Of a stretch of 7,061 bases of DNA, positions 1 through 5,843 are shown piece by piece. Location: contig JBBSEZ010000495.1 of the NCBI GenBank assembly GCA_038239195.1, positions 1 to 7,061 on the forward strand, given 5' to 3'. The notes beneath the pieces are model-generated. The model was not told where the DNA came from. It did no database searches and saw only the letters and a program-made list of their open reading frames with translations. The position numbers and the translations under genes were made by a program. Each line of letters begins with the position of its first letter. Position 1 is the first letter of the stretch. Origin of the DNA: JBBSEZ01 sp038239195 (GTDB taxonomy: Bacteria; Planctomycetota; Planctomycetia; Gemmatales; Gemmataceae).

Positions 1-125
1 ACCCCCCCCCAGGTTTTCCCCCAGGTCTACACGGGGGTGGGGGGGGGGGGGGGCGCGGCCCCCCCAACCACCAACACCCCCGCGGGGGGGTGTGTGTGGC
101 CTCCCCCCGGGGCCGGGGCGCGATC
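1..125. repeat. G/C homopolymer low-complexity tract downstream of tuf
   Basis: The stretch is dominated by homopolymers: nine C at 2-10, fifteen G at 39-53, and further runs of five to seven G or C. The 9-mer CCCCCAGGT occurs twice, at 6-14 and 18-26. A perfect hairpin, ACACCCCC at 74-81 pairing with GGGGGTGT at 86-93, lies about 35 bases past the tuf stop. It could act in transcription termination, but no T-tract follows it on the minus strand. No coding sequence is seen. The tract could be a real G-quadruplex-forming intergenic region or a sequencing or assembly artefact at a contig end. The rpmG/secE/nusG genes that often follow tuf are not reached. Confidence 0.6.
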
Positions 126-1337
126 TCACGCCAGAATCTTGGTCACCACGCCGGAGCCGACGGTGCGGCCGCCTTCGCGGATGGCGAAGCGGAGGTTTTC
201 TTCCATGGCGATCGGCGAGTCGGCGATCAGCTCGACGGTCACCTTGACGTTGTCGCCGGGCATGCACATCTCGATGCCCTCGGGCAGCGTGACGTTGCCG
301 GTGACGTCCGTCGTGCGGAAGTAGAACTGGGGGCGGTAGCCGGTGAAGAACGGCGTGTGCCGCCCGCCTTCGTCCTTGCTCAGCACGTAGACCTGGGCCT
401 CGAACTTGGTGTGCGGGGTGATCGAGCCGGGCTTGGCCAGCACCTGCCCGCGCTCCAGGTCGGTGCGCTCGATGCCGCGCAGGAGCACGCCGACGTTGTC
501 GCCCGCCTCGCCGGACTCGAGCGTCTTGTTGAACATTTCGACGCCGGTCACGACCGTCTTCTTGGGGGCCTTCATCAGGCCGACGATCTCGACTTCCTCG
601 CCGACCTTGACCTTGCCGCGCTCGATGCGGCCGGTGCCCACGGTGCCGCGGCCCTTGATCGAGAAGACGTCCTCGATGGACATGAGGAACGGCTTGTCGA
701 TGAGGCGCTCGGGGGTGGGGATGTAGGTGTCCAGCGCGACCATCAGGTCGTCGATGCATTTGCCGGAGGCGTCGTCCTTGCCCTGCGAGAGCATGACGGC
801 CAGGGAGTTGCCGCGGATGATCGGCACCTCTTCGCCGGGGAACTCATACTTGGTGAGCAGCTCGCGGATCTCCATCTCGACGAGCTCGATCAGTTCGGGG
901 TCTTCGACCGTGTCCACCTTGTTGAGGTAGACGACGATGCGCGGCACGCCGACCTGGCGGGCGAGCAGGAGGTGCTCGCGCGTCTGGGGCATGGGGCCAT
1001 CGTTGGCGGCCACGACCAGGATGGCGCCGTCCATCTGGGCGGCGCCGGTGATCATGTTCTTGATGTAATCGGCGTGCCCGGGGCAGTCGATGTGGGCGTA
1101 GTGGCGGTTCGGCGTCTCGTACTCGACGTGCGCCACCGCGATGGTCACGGTCTTGAGCTCGTCGCGGTCGGTCCCGCCCTTGGCGATCTCTTTGTAGTCC
1201 TTGAACTTCGTGATCTTGTTCTTGAAGGCCTGGCGGGCCACGATGGCCGCCGTGGTCGTGGTTTTGCCGTGGTCGATGTGACCGATGGTGCCCACGTTCA
1301 CGTGCGGCTTGGTTCGCTGGAAGACGTCCTTAGCCAT
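126..1337 (-). CDS. tuf: Translation elongation factor Tu (EF-Tu)
   Basis: EF-Tu is the GTPase that carries aminoacyl-tRNA to the ribosomal A site in the cytoplasm. The 403-residue product is full length for the family. Visible motifs are the P-loop GHIDHGKTT (19-27), the switch I threonine T65, DCPGH (84-88) with the catalytic histidine H88, and NKVD (139-142). Beta-barrel domains II and III follow, with the typical ending GRTVGSGVVTKILA. The ATG is preceded by GGAGGA at 1341-1346, three bases away, a close but good Shine-Dalgarno. The stop is TGA. It is the last gene of a tRNA-tuf operon, 88 bases after tRNA-Thr(GGU). Two positions are unusual against the E. coli pattern. Switch I reads KTVTI (62-66) where RGITI is usual. 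The guanine-binding G5 loop reads GNSL (176-179) where GSAL is usual. Both could be lineage traits. Identification is secure; whether a second tuf copy exists cannot be judged. Confidence 0.98.
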   Translation of the reverse strand: MAKDVFQRTKPHVNVGTIGHIDHGKTTTTAAIVARQAFKNKITKFKDYKEIAKGGTDRDELKTVTIAVAHVEYETPNRHYAHIDCPGHADYIKNMITGAAQMDGAILVVAANDGPMPQTREHLLLARQVGVPRIVVYLNKVDTVEDPELIELVEMEIRELLTKYEFPGEEVPIIRGNSLAVMLSQGKDDASGKCIDDLMVALDTYIPTPERLIDKPFLMSIEDVFSIKGRGTVGTGRIERGKVKVGEEVEIVGLMKAPKKTVVTGVEMFNKTLESGEAGDNVGVLLRGIERTDLERGQVLAKPGSITPHTKFEAQVYVLSKDEGGRHTPFFTGYRPQFYFRTTDVTGNVTLPEGIEMCMPGDNVKVTVELIADSPIAMEENLRFAIREGGRTVGSGVVTKILA

Positions 1338-1366
1338 CTTTCCTCCGCAGTTTCATCTTGCGGCCC

Positions 1367-1386
1367 GGGCTCGCGCTCGCGAGCCC
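1367..1386 (-). promoter_or_regulatory. Strong hairpin in the tRNA-Thr/tuf leader
   Basis: An 8-bp perfect inverted repeat, GGGCTCGC at 1367-1374 and GCGAGCCC at 1379-1386, encloses a 4-base loop. It lies between the 3' end of tRNA-Thr(GGU) and the tuf start codon, ending about 29 bases upstream of the ATG. No T-run follows on the minus strand, so it is not a typical intrinsic terminator. It could be a processing or stabilising element that separates the tuf mRNA from the tRNA part of the transcript. That role is inferred from position only. Confidence 0.4.
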
Positions 1387-1425
1387 CGGACATTCTTGGT
1401 CGTACCGAACGCGGACTTACAGGAG

Positions 1426-1497
<72 letters not shown>

Positions 1498-1543
1498 GGC
1501 CACGTTGTCATGCCTGCCGGGCCTTCGGTTCTGGACGGGACAG

Positions 1544-1615
1544 AGCGGGTGAGGAGAATTGAACTCCCAACGACCTGCTTGGAAGGCAGGTGCTCTACCG
1601 TTGAGCTACACCCGC
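1544..1615 (-). tRNA. tRNA-Gly (anticodon UCC)
   Basis: The minus strand gives a 72-nt cloverleaf. The acceptor stem is GCGGGTG/CACCCGC and the D-arm is GCTC-AACGGTA-GAGC. The anticodon stem CCTGC/GCAGG has the loop CTTCCAA, so the anticodon is TCC (reads GGA/GGG). The T-stem GGGAG/CTCCT contains one G-U pair. The discriminator is T, as usual for bacterial tRNA-Gly; CCA is not encoded. It sits 46 bases upstream of tRNA-Thr(GGU), in the position of E. coli glyT. Confidence 0.97.
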
Positions 1616-1640
1616 AAATCCTTCCCTGCGAATAAGAGAG

Positions 1641-1724
1641 TGGGTAGGGAGGGATTTGAACCCCCGTAGGACTAGGTCCGTCAGGTTTACAGCCTGATGC
1701 CATTGGCCACTCGGCCACCTACCC
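1641..1724 (-). tRNA. tRNA-Tyr (anticodon GUA)
   Basis: This is an 84-nt class II tRNA with a long variable arm whose own stem is GGAC/GTCC. The acceptor stem is GGGTAGG/CCTACCC with discriminator A. The anticodon stem TCAGG/CCTGA has the loop CTGTAAA, so the anticodon is GTA. The T-loop is TTCAAAT. CCA is not encoded. The long variable arm together with GUA is diagnostic of bacterial tRNA-Tyr. It lies 25 bases upstream of tRNA-Gly, in the position of E. coli tyrU. Confidence 0.97.
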
Positions 1725-1789
1725 TCGCCATCGTGGTTTGCTTGTTGTAGGGCCTTGATGTTGCTTTCGTCCAGTCTCTGCTCCTCGAA

Positions 1790-1861
1790 AGCTAGCGGTG
1801 AGAGTTGAACTCACAACCACCGGTTTACAAAACCGGTGCTCTGCCATTGAGCTACGCTAGC
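1790..1861 (-). tRNA. tRNA-Thr (anticodon UGU)
   Basis: A complete 72-nt cloverleaf is seen. The acceptor stem is GCTAGCG/CGCTAGC and the D-arm is GCTC-AATGGCA-GAGC. The anticodon stem CCGGT/ACCGG holds the loop TTTGTAA, so the anticodon is TGT (reads ACA/ACG). The T-arm is GTGAG/CTCAC. The discriminator is T and CCA is not encoded. It is the first gene of the tRNA-tuf transcription unit, 65 bases upstream of tRNA-Tyr and 26 bases downstream of a candidate promoter, in the position of E. coli thrU. Confidence 0.97.
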
Positions 1862-1886
1862 AGAGCCCGACCGCGTGGAAAGAGTA

Positions 1887-1915
1887 ATCTTAGGGAGGCG
1901 CCTTTCTCCAGGCAA
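1887..1915 (-). promoter_or_regulatory. Candidate sigma70-type promoter of the tRNA-tuf operon
   Basis: On the minus strand TTGCCT (1915-1910, 4/6 match to TTGACA) is separated by exactly 17 bases from TAAGAT (1892-1887, 4/6 match to TATAAT). Transcription would start near 1880, just upstream of the first tRNA at 1861. Spacing and position are right for the operon promoter; the individual hexamers are only moderate matches. Confidence 0.45.
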
Positions 1916-2084
1916 GGCGAATTTCCCGCATAACCCCACCCGCCGGCCTCCCTCCTCCTTCGCCCGCCCGACCTCGCACGAAGAATGACACCCCTGACTC
2001 GAAAAAGTTCGAGCTCGTCGGGTGAGCAACCGCAGGAACCAGCCCGCGCTTGCCCGGCAGCCCTCTCCCCCAACCTCCTCGAAA

Positions 2085-2105
2085 CCTTCATCAAATCTAT
2101 ACAAT
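2085..2105 (+). promoter_or_regulatory. Possible -10 element and weak Pho-box-like stretch before pstB
   Basis: TACAAT at 2100-2105 matches TATAAT in 5 of 6 positions and lies about 70 bases upstream of the pstB ATG. No convincing -35 hexamer is found at 16-17 bases. A promoter lacking a good -35 but with an activator site just upstream is the usual design of PhoB-dependent promoters. The preceding CCTTCAT (2085-2091) matches 5 of 7 bases of the E. coli Pho-box half-site CTGTCAT. The second half-site, 11 bases on, is poor. The assignment is tentative. Confidence 0.25.
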
Positions 2106-2176
2106 GTGAGGGTAGAATCCTCTTGCGGATGGCAGCGCTTCTCCGTCCCTCGCGGAGCAAGCCCCGAGGAGCTCCC

Positions 2177-3007
2177 ATGTCCACGCTATCGTATTCCGCG
2201 ATCATCTCCGAACGCAGCATGAACGGGCGCAAGCCCTCTAACGATCCGGGGATGCGCTCGAAGTTCAGCGTGCGCGCCATGTCGTTCTGGTACGGAGACA
2301 AGCAGGCGCTCTTCGACGTATCGCTCGTCGTCCCCCAGGGCTCGGTGATGGCGTTGATCGGGCCGTCCGGCTGCGGGAAATCGACCTTCCTGCGCTCGCT
2401 CAACCGCATGAACGACCTGATCGAGGGCACGCGCCTGACCGGCGAGGTGTTGCTCGACGGCCACGACGTCTACGACCGCGGCGTCAACCTCGTCGATCTG
2501 CGCCGGCGCGTCGGCATGGTCTTCCAGAAGTCGAACCCCTTCCCCAAGTCGGTCTTCGAGAACGTCGTTTTCGGCCCGCGCGTGGCGCGCCTGCGCGACC
2601 GCGCCCGGCTGGCCGAGGTCTGCGAGCGCTGCCTGCGCAACGCCGGCCTGTGGGACGAGGTCAAGGACCGGCTCGACGACTCCGCCCTCAACCTGTCCGG
2701 GGGACAGGCGCAACGGCTGTGCATCGCCCGCGCCCTGGCGACCGACCCCGAGGTGCTCCTCCTGGACGAGCCGGCCTCGGCGCTCGACCCCGCCTCGACG
2801 GCGCGCATCGAGGACCTGATCTTCGAGCTCAAGCGCGACTACACGATCGTCATCGTCACGCACAACATGCAGCAGGCGGCGCGGGTCTCCGACCTGACGG
2901 CGTTCTTCTTCCAGGGCCGGCTGATCGAGTCGGGGCCGACCGATTTTCTCTACACCCGTCCGCAGGTAAGACAGACGGAGGACTACATCACCGGGCGCTT
3001 CGGCTGA
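2177..3007 (+). CDS. pstB: Phosphate ABC transporter ATP-binding protein PstB
   Basis: PstB is the cytoplasmic ATPase that powers the PstSCA high-affinity phosphate importer. The 276-residue product has the Walker A motif GPSGCGKST (62-70), Q-loop Q117, signature LSGGQ (173-177), Walker B LLLDEP (194-199) with catalytic E198, and H-loop H229 in VTHNMQQAARVSD. The segments NPFPKSVFENVVFGPR and SALDPASTARIEDL are specific to PstB rather than to other ABC ATPases. It is about 20 residues longer than E. coli PstB, all of it at the N-terminus. The ATG at 2177 was chosen because GAGGAG at 2166-2171 is spaced 5 bases from it; upstream in-frame sequence is not conserved. The neighbour downstream is phoU, as in many pst operons. 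The pstS, pstC and pstA genes are not adjacent, since the tRNA-tuf operon lies upstream, so the permease must be encoded elsewhere. Confidence 0.96.
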   Translation: MSTLSYSAIISERSMNGRKPSNDPGMRSKFSVRAMSFWYGDKQALFDVSLVVPQGSVMALIGPSGCGKSTFLRSLNRMNDLIEGTRLTGEVLLDGHDVYDRGVNLVDLRRRVGMVFQKSNPFPKSVFENVVFGPRVARLRDRARLAEVCERCLRNAGLWDEVKDRLDDSALNLSGGQAQRLCIARALATDPEVLLLDEPASALDPASTARIEDLIFELKRDYTIVIVTHNMQQAARVSDLTAFFFQGRLIESGPTDFLYTRPQVRQTEDYITGRFG

Positions 3008-3061
3008 TCCCGCGCGAAACGGCAACTAATAACCTCGACCTGACTCTGGATCGTGGGGCCC

Positions 3062-3727
3062 ATGGCCAAACACCTACAGCGAGACCTCGAAAGCCTGCGG
3101 CGCGACCTGCTGGCGCTGGCCGGCCTTGTGGAAGAGATCATCCACAAGGCCATCCTCGCGCTGCAAACGCGCGACGTCCGCCTGGCGCGCGAGGTCATCG
3201 CCGGCGACGCCCAGATCGACCACGAGGAGAACCACCTTGCCGAGGAGTGCCTGAAGCTCCTTGCCCTGCATCAGCCGGTGGCCATCGACCTGCGCCGCAT
3301 CGTCTCCACGATGATGATCACCATCGACCTGGAGCGCATGGGCGACCTGTCCGAAGAGATCGCCGAGCGGGCCGTCTGCCTGGCCAGCCCGCCCCACTTC
3401 CCGGTGCCCGCCAGGCTCCAGCGCATGACCGACCTGACGACGACGATGGTGCGCAACAGCCTCGACGCCTTCGTCAACCTCAACAAGGAGGAGGCGCAGG
3501 CGGTGCTGCGCATGGACGACGAGGTCGATCGCTACAACGTCGAGATCATCCAGGAAGTGATGCAGCAGATGAAGAGCGCGCCGCACCTGATCGAGGCGGG
3601 ACTGTCGATGTTCTCGGCCACGCGGCACCTGGAACGGATCGCCGACCATGCGACGAACATCGCCGAGGACGTGATCTACCTGATCGAGGGCGAAATCGTT
3701 CGCCATCGGCTCGCCGACAAAGGATGA
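3062..3727 (+). CDS. phoU: Phosphate signalling regulator PhoU
   Basis: PhoU is a cytoplasmic helical protein that links the Pst transporter to the PhoR/PhoB two-component system and keeps the Pho regulon off when phosphate is plentiful. The 221-residue product shows both three-helix PhoU repeats. Each carries the metal-binding E-x3-D motif: ERMGD (91-95) and ERIAD (191-195). The second continues into HATNIAEDVIYLIEG, a family hallmark. The length is typical (about 220-240). The ATG at 3062 gives MAKHLQRDLESLRRDLL, which matches the usual PhoU N-terminus; an in-frame GTG at 3053 would add three residues. Neither has a strong Shine-Dalgarno, so translation may partly depend on coupling to pstB, whose stop is 54 bases upstream. 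The order pstB-phoU-response regulator supports one operon. Confidence 0.96.
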   Translation: MAKHLQRDLESLRRDLLALAGLVEEIIHKAILALQTRDVRLAREVIAGDAQIDHEENHLAEECLKLLALHQPVAIDLRRIVSTMMITIDLERMGDLSEEIAERAVCLASPPHFPVPARLQRMTDLTTTMVRNSLDAFVNLNKEEAQAVLRMDDEVDRYNVEIIQEVMQQMKSAPHLIEAGLSMFSATRHLERIADHATNIAEDVIYLIEGEIVRHRLADKG

Positions 3728-3805
3728 AAGATGACCCCGACCGAAGGCCTGCTCGCTTCATCCTACCTCCTGCCGACGTCCCGAACCGTTGGGAGAGACC
3801 TGCCT

Positions 3806-4528
3806 ATGGCCGCCGCCCCTGGCCCGACCTCCAGCCCCGCCGTGGCCCGCCTGCGCGTGCTCATCATCGAGGACGAGCGCGACCTGGTAGACGTGCTGGT
3901 CTACAACCTCCAGCGCGAGGGCTACGAGACCATCGTGGCCCACGAGGGCCAGGAAGGGCTTCGCAAAGCGCAGACGCTCCTCCCCGACCTGATCCTCCTG
4001 GACGTCATGCTCCCCGGACTGAGCGGGACCGACGTCTGCCGCGAGTTGCGCGCCGGCGAACGCACGCGCGACATTCCCATCATCATTGTCAGCGCCAAGG
4101 CGGAGGAAACCGACCAGGTGGTCGGCTTCTCGCTCGGGGCCGACGATTACGTGACCAAGCCGTTCAGCATCAAGGTGCTGCTCCAGCGCATCAAGGCGCT
4201 CCAGCGCCGCATCGAGGGCGTCACCGACCCGGTTGACGTCGTCGAGTACCTCAACGTCCGCATCGATCGCGTGCGTCACCGCGCGTTCGCCGATGGCCGG
4301 GAGCTCGACCTGACCCCCACCGAGTTCCGCCTTCTGGAGTGCCTGCTGCGTCAACCCGGCCGGGCCTTCACCCGCCACCAGCTCATGGACGCCGCCATCG
4401 GCGAGGGCGCCATCGTGCTGGAGCGCACCATCGACGTCCACGTGAAGACGCTGCGCCGCAAGCTCGGGTCGTCCGACCTGATCGAGACGGTGCGCGGGGT
4501 GGGGTATCGCTTCCGGGAAAGCAAGTAA
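3806..4528 (+). CDS. phoB: PhoB-like OmpR-family response regulator
   Basis: This is a two-component transcription factor, probably the phosphate-responsive regulator given its place after pstB-phoU. From the ATG at 3806 it has 240 residues, close to PhoB (229). The receiver domain (about 15-135) has the acidic pair E22/D23, phospho-acceptor D66 in LILLDVMLPG, switch residue S96, Y115 and K118 in DDYVTKPF. The C-terminal winged helix (about 148-238) has LTPTEFRLLECLL, the recognition-helix segment RTIDVHVKTLRRKL and the wing VRGVGYRF. An alternative ATG at 3731 adds 25 residues and has a good Shine-Dalgarno (AAGGA, 6 bases away) three bases after the phoU stop. I prefer 3806 because the 25 extra codons use more A/T third positions and rare codons (AGA, CGA, TCA) and resemble no receiver domain. 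No histidine kinase gene follows; the next genes are convergent. The family is certain, the PhoB assignment rests on context. Confidence 0.9.
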   Translation: MAAAPGPTSSPAVARLRVLIIEDERDLVDVLVYNLQREGYETIVAHEGQEGLRKAQTLLPDLILLDVMLPGLSGTDVCRELRAGERTRDIPIIIVSAKAEETDQVVGFSLGADDYVTKPFSIKVLLQRIKALQRRIEGVTDPVDVVEYLNVRIDRVRHRAFADGRELDLTPTEFRLLECLLRQPGRAFTRHQLMDAAIGEGAIVLERTIDVHVKTLRRKLGSSDLIETVRGVGYRFRESK

Positions 4529-4619
4529 GTCCTGTCAAGTTCCGAACCTCGAACGGCCGATAATCGGAGGAGAAGGTCGCCAAGAGGCCCCGGCTGTCGC
4601 AGGGAGCTCCCTCTCGCGC

Positions 4620-5051
4620 TCATTTGCGCTCTCGCTTGAGGACCATCCGAAAGACGCGGCCGTCCGTGCTGGTCAATGAGGCGGGGCGCAGGCCCTTCTT
4701 GCCCACGTCATTTTGATAGGCTACGTCGAGAACGTCCCGATCCAGGGCGTAGATGCACAGGTACGTCATCCCCGCTGCTTTCAGGTCCATCGTCTTCTTC
4801 GGGCCGACGACCACGGTCAGTTCGTTTGTCTTGGTGCCGTCGCGCGTGAAGGTGACCTTGTCCGCAACGAAGACCGCCTTGAGCACGCCGGGGGTAGGCA
4901 GGGGCTTGCCGGCGTTTTCCTGGCGCACGATGACCCACGTCCCGAGCAGGAGCTTCTGTTGTTGCTTGGGATCGTCGGGGCGCGGAGGCGGCGCCGGGGC
5001 GAAGCCGAGCAACAGGCCAGTCAGTCCAACGACCAGGAGCCCCTTTTCCAT
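4620..5051 (-). CDS. Small exported TIGR03067-type protein (copy A)
   Basis: The product is 143 residues and begins with a signal-like segment MEKGLLVVGLTGLLLGFAPAP, followed by a proline-rich linker. The mature part (about 30-143) has the pattern of the TIGR03067 domain: LLLGTWVIVRQENAGKPLP (34-52), DKVTFTRDGT, KKTMDL, IYALDRDVLDVAY and a closing RVFRMVLKRERK. The domain is known mostly from planctomycetes and some soil bacteria and has no established function. It is probably small, beta-rich and exported or membrane-anchored. The ATG at 5051 was chosen because it starts the hydrophobic segment and has GAGGGG about 7 bases upstream. A longer in-frame ORF reaches 5171 but would overlap the upstream gene. 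The stop of that upstream gene lies within this Shine-Dalgarno, so the two are probably translationally coupled. Confidence in the gene is high, in the family good, and function is unknown. Confidence 0.85.
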   Translation of the reverse strand: MEKGLLVVGLTGLLLGFAPAPPPRPDDPKQQQKLLLGTWVIVRQENAGKPLPTPGVLKAVFVADKVTFTRDGTKTNELTVVVGPKKTMDLKAAGMTYLCIYALDRDVLDVAYQNDVGKKGLRPASLTSTDGRVFRMVLKRERK

Positions 5052-5062
5052 GAACGCGCCCC

Positions 5063-5530
5063 TCACTTTTTCTCGCGCCGCCAGGTCATCGTCGTCAGGC
5101 GCGGATGGACGTCGTCGGGCCCGCTTGGTCGGCCGTTTACTTCTCCGCCCTTCCTGCGGGCGAAGTAGCATAGCTTCAGAGTGTCTCCTTTCCGCACGTA
5201 CACGGCGCGGATAGTGGGCTCCTTGGCGCCGGCCCTACGAAGATCGAGGGTTGGTAACTTGCCTCTGACGTCCACTACCATCTCATACTCGATGGCCTGC
5301 TTCTGCTCTCGGACGAAGGCCCACTTACCGTCCGCGATGCGCAGTTTCATGTCCAGGAGCTTGGTCTGCGAGCTGTCTTTGCCGCCGAAGGTCAATCCGA
5401 TAAGGGCCCACGTGCCTTCGAGGCTTTTCAGCTCCGCCTTGGGGCCGTTCTTGTCCCCCTTCGGCAAAGGGGCCGGTGCGAAGGCGAGGCATACCACGGC
5501 CGCTATCCCAAGCACGATGCGCGTTTTCAT
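5063..5530 (-). CDS. Small exported TIGR03067-like protein (copy B)
   Basis: The product is 155 residues with the N-terminus MKTRIVLGIAAVVCLAFAPAP, a clear export signal or anchor. The rest carries LKSLEGTWALIGLTFGGK (34-51), KLRIADGKWAFV, TLDLRRAGAKEP and IRAVYVRKGDTLKLCYF, ending in TMTWRREKK. This is the TIGR03067-like order of GTW motif, beta-strands and basic tail, but it is more divergent than the downstream copy. C14 is not in a convincing lipobox (AVVC). A proline directly follows the likely AFA cleavage site, so the segment may stay uncleaved as an anchor. The ATG at 5530 has GGAGG at a spacing of 8; a start 7 codons upstream (5551) would lack this. It is the first gene of a two-gene unit with copy A, 11 bases apart, and is probably an old tandem duplicate of it. 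Function is unknown. Confidence 0.82.
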   Translation of the reverse strand: MKTRIVLGIAAVVCLAFAPAPLPKGDKNGPKAELKSLEGTWALIGLTFGGKDSSQTKLLDMKLRIADGKWAFVREQKQAIEYEMVVDVRGKLPTLDLRRAGAKEPTIRAVYVRKGDTLKLCYFARRKGGEVNGRPSGPDDVHPRLTTMTWRREKK

Positions 5531-5843
5531 GCCACAAACCTCCGGCTCCACGGGGCGAGGTTGAGTCTACCCGCCACCCGAGCCGGAGGAAAGGAAAAAG
5601 GGGTGACTCCATCAGGCTTCCGTTGCGGCCAAGTACCCCTCCATATTGCCCAAGCTACGCAGAGTTACGGAAATCGTCTTGCCCAGACTTCCTATGTCTC
5701 TCCTGTTACGACCGGAAGCCTGATGGAGTCACCACCAAAAAAGGCTACCAGACCCAGCGGGCCGACACAACGGGCGCAAGCGGGCACGGCTTCCACACCC
5801 CGGCTTCTGGCACCAGGGGGGGTGGGCGTTGGCTCTTTCGCCT
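5531..5843. other. Intergenic region holding the 132-base inverted-repeat element
   Basis: No credible coding sequence is found in these 313 bases; short open frames here lack recognisable protein features. The dominant structure is the inverted-repeat pair at 5602-5733. To its right are short G/C-rich repeats (GCGGGC and relatives between 5757 and 5790) and a small CACC/GGTG hairpin near 5811-5824. Minus-strand promoter elements for the TIGR03067 pair should lie here, but none stands out. Confidence 0.6.
5602..5733. repeat. 132-base element with perfect 21-bp terminal inverted repeats (MITE-like or structured RNA)
   Basis: The arms at 5602-5622 (beginning GGTGACTCCATCAGG) and 5713-5733 (ending CCTGATGGAGTCACC) are perfect reverse complements over 21 bp, enclosing 90 bases. 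The match stops at both outer and inner edges. AAAAAGG lies directly left of the element (5595-5601) and again four bases to its right (5738-5744), an imprecise hint of a target duplication. There is no transposase frame inside. The form fits a miniature inverted-repeat transposable element. It could also form a long stem in RNA; on the minus strand the left arm is followed by CCCCTTTTT, but a 90-base loop is far too long for a normal intrinsic terminator. The inverted repeat is certain, its nature is not. Confidence 0.75.

Larger units (their letters stand above)
1862..2176. other. Divergent intergenic region between the tRNA-tuf and pst-pho operons
   Basis: This 315-base region lies between two divergently transcribed units. 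It holds the candidate tRNA operon promoter on the minus strand and a possible -10 element for pstB on the plus strand. The plus-strand reading frame of pstB stays open back to 1985, but the extra residues resemble no PstB sequence and include a serine run. I therefore read the stretch as non-coding. Confidence 0.6.

Noticed and set aside
1985..2176. N-terminal extension of PstB by 64 residues
   Set aside because: The extension has no similarity to PstB, lies upstream of a good Shine-Dalgarno/ATG pair at 2166-2179 and overlaps the likely promoter.
2186..3025. 279-codon minus-strand open frame opposite pstB
   Set aside because: It is the antisense shadow of PstB without recognisable motifs.
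2650..4236. 528-codon plus-strand open frame across pstB, phoU and phoB
   Set aside because: It is an out-of-frame read of three well-recognised genes, very rich in Arg, Pro, Ala and Gly, with no domain pattern.
4557..4612. Palindromes CCGATAATCGG (4557-4567) and AGGGAGCTCCCT (4601-4612) between phoB and the convergent gene
   Set aside because: The arms are short, loops are minimal and neither has a T-tract, so neither a terminator nor an operator can be supported.
5602..5733. Intrinsic terminator formed by the 21-bp inverted repeats with the CCCCTTTTT run on the minus strand
   Set aside because: The loop would be 90 bases, far longer than in functional intrinsic terminators; a mobile or structured element is a better reading.
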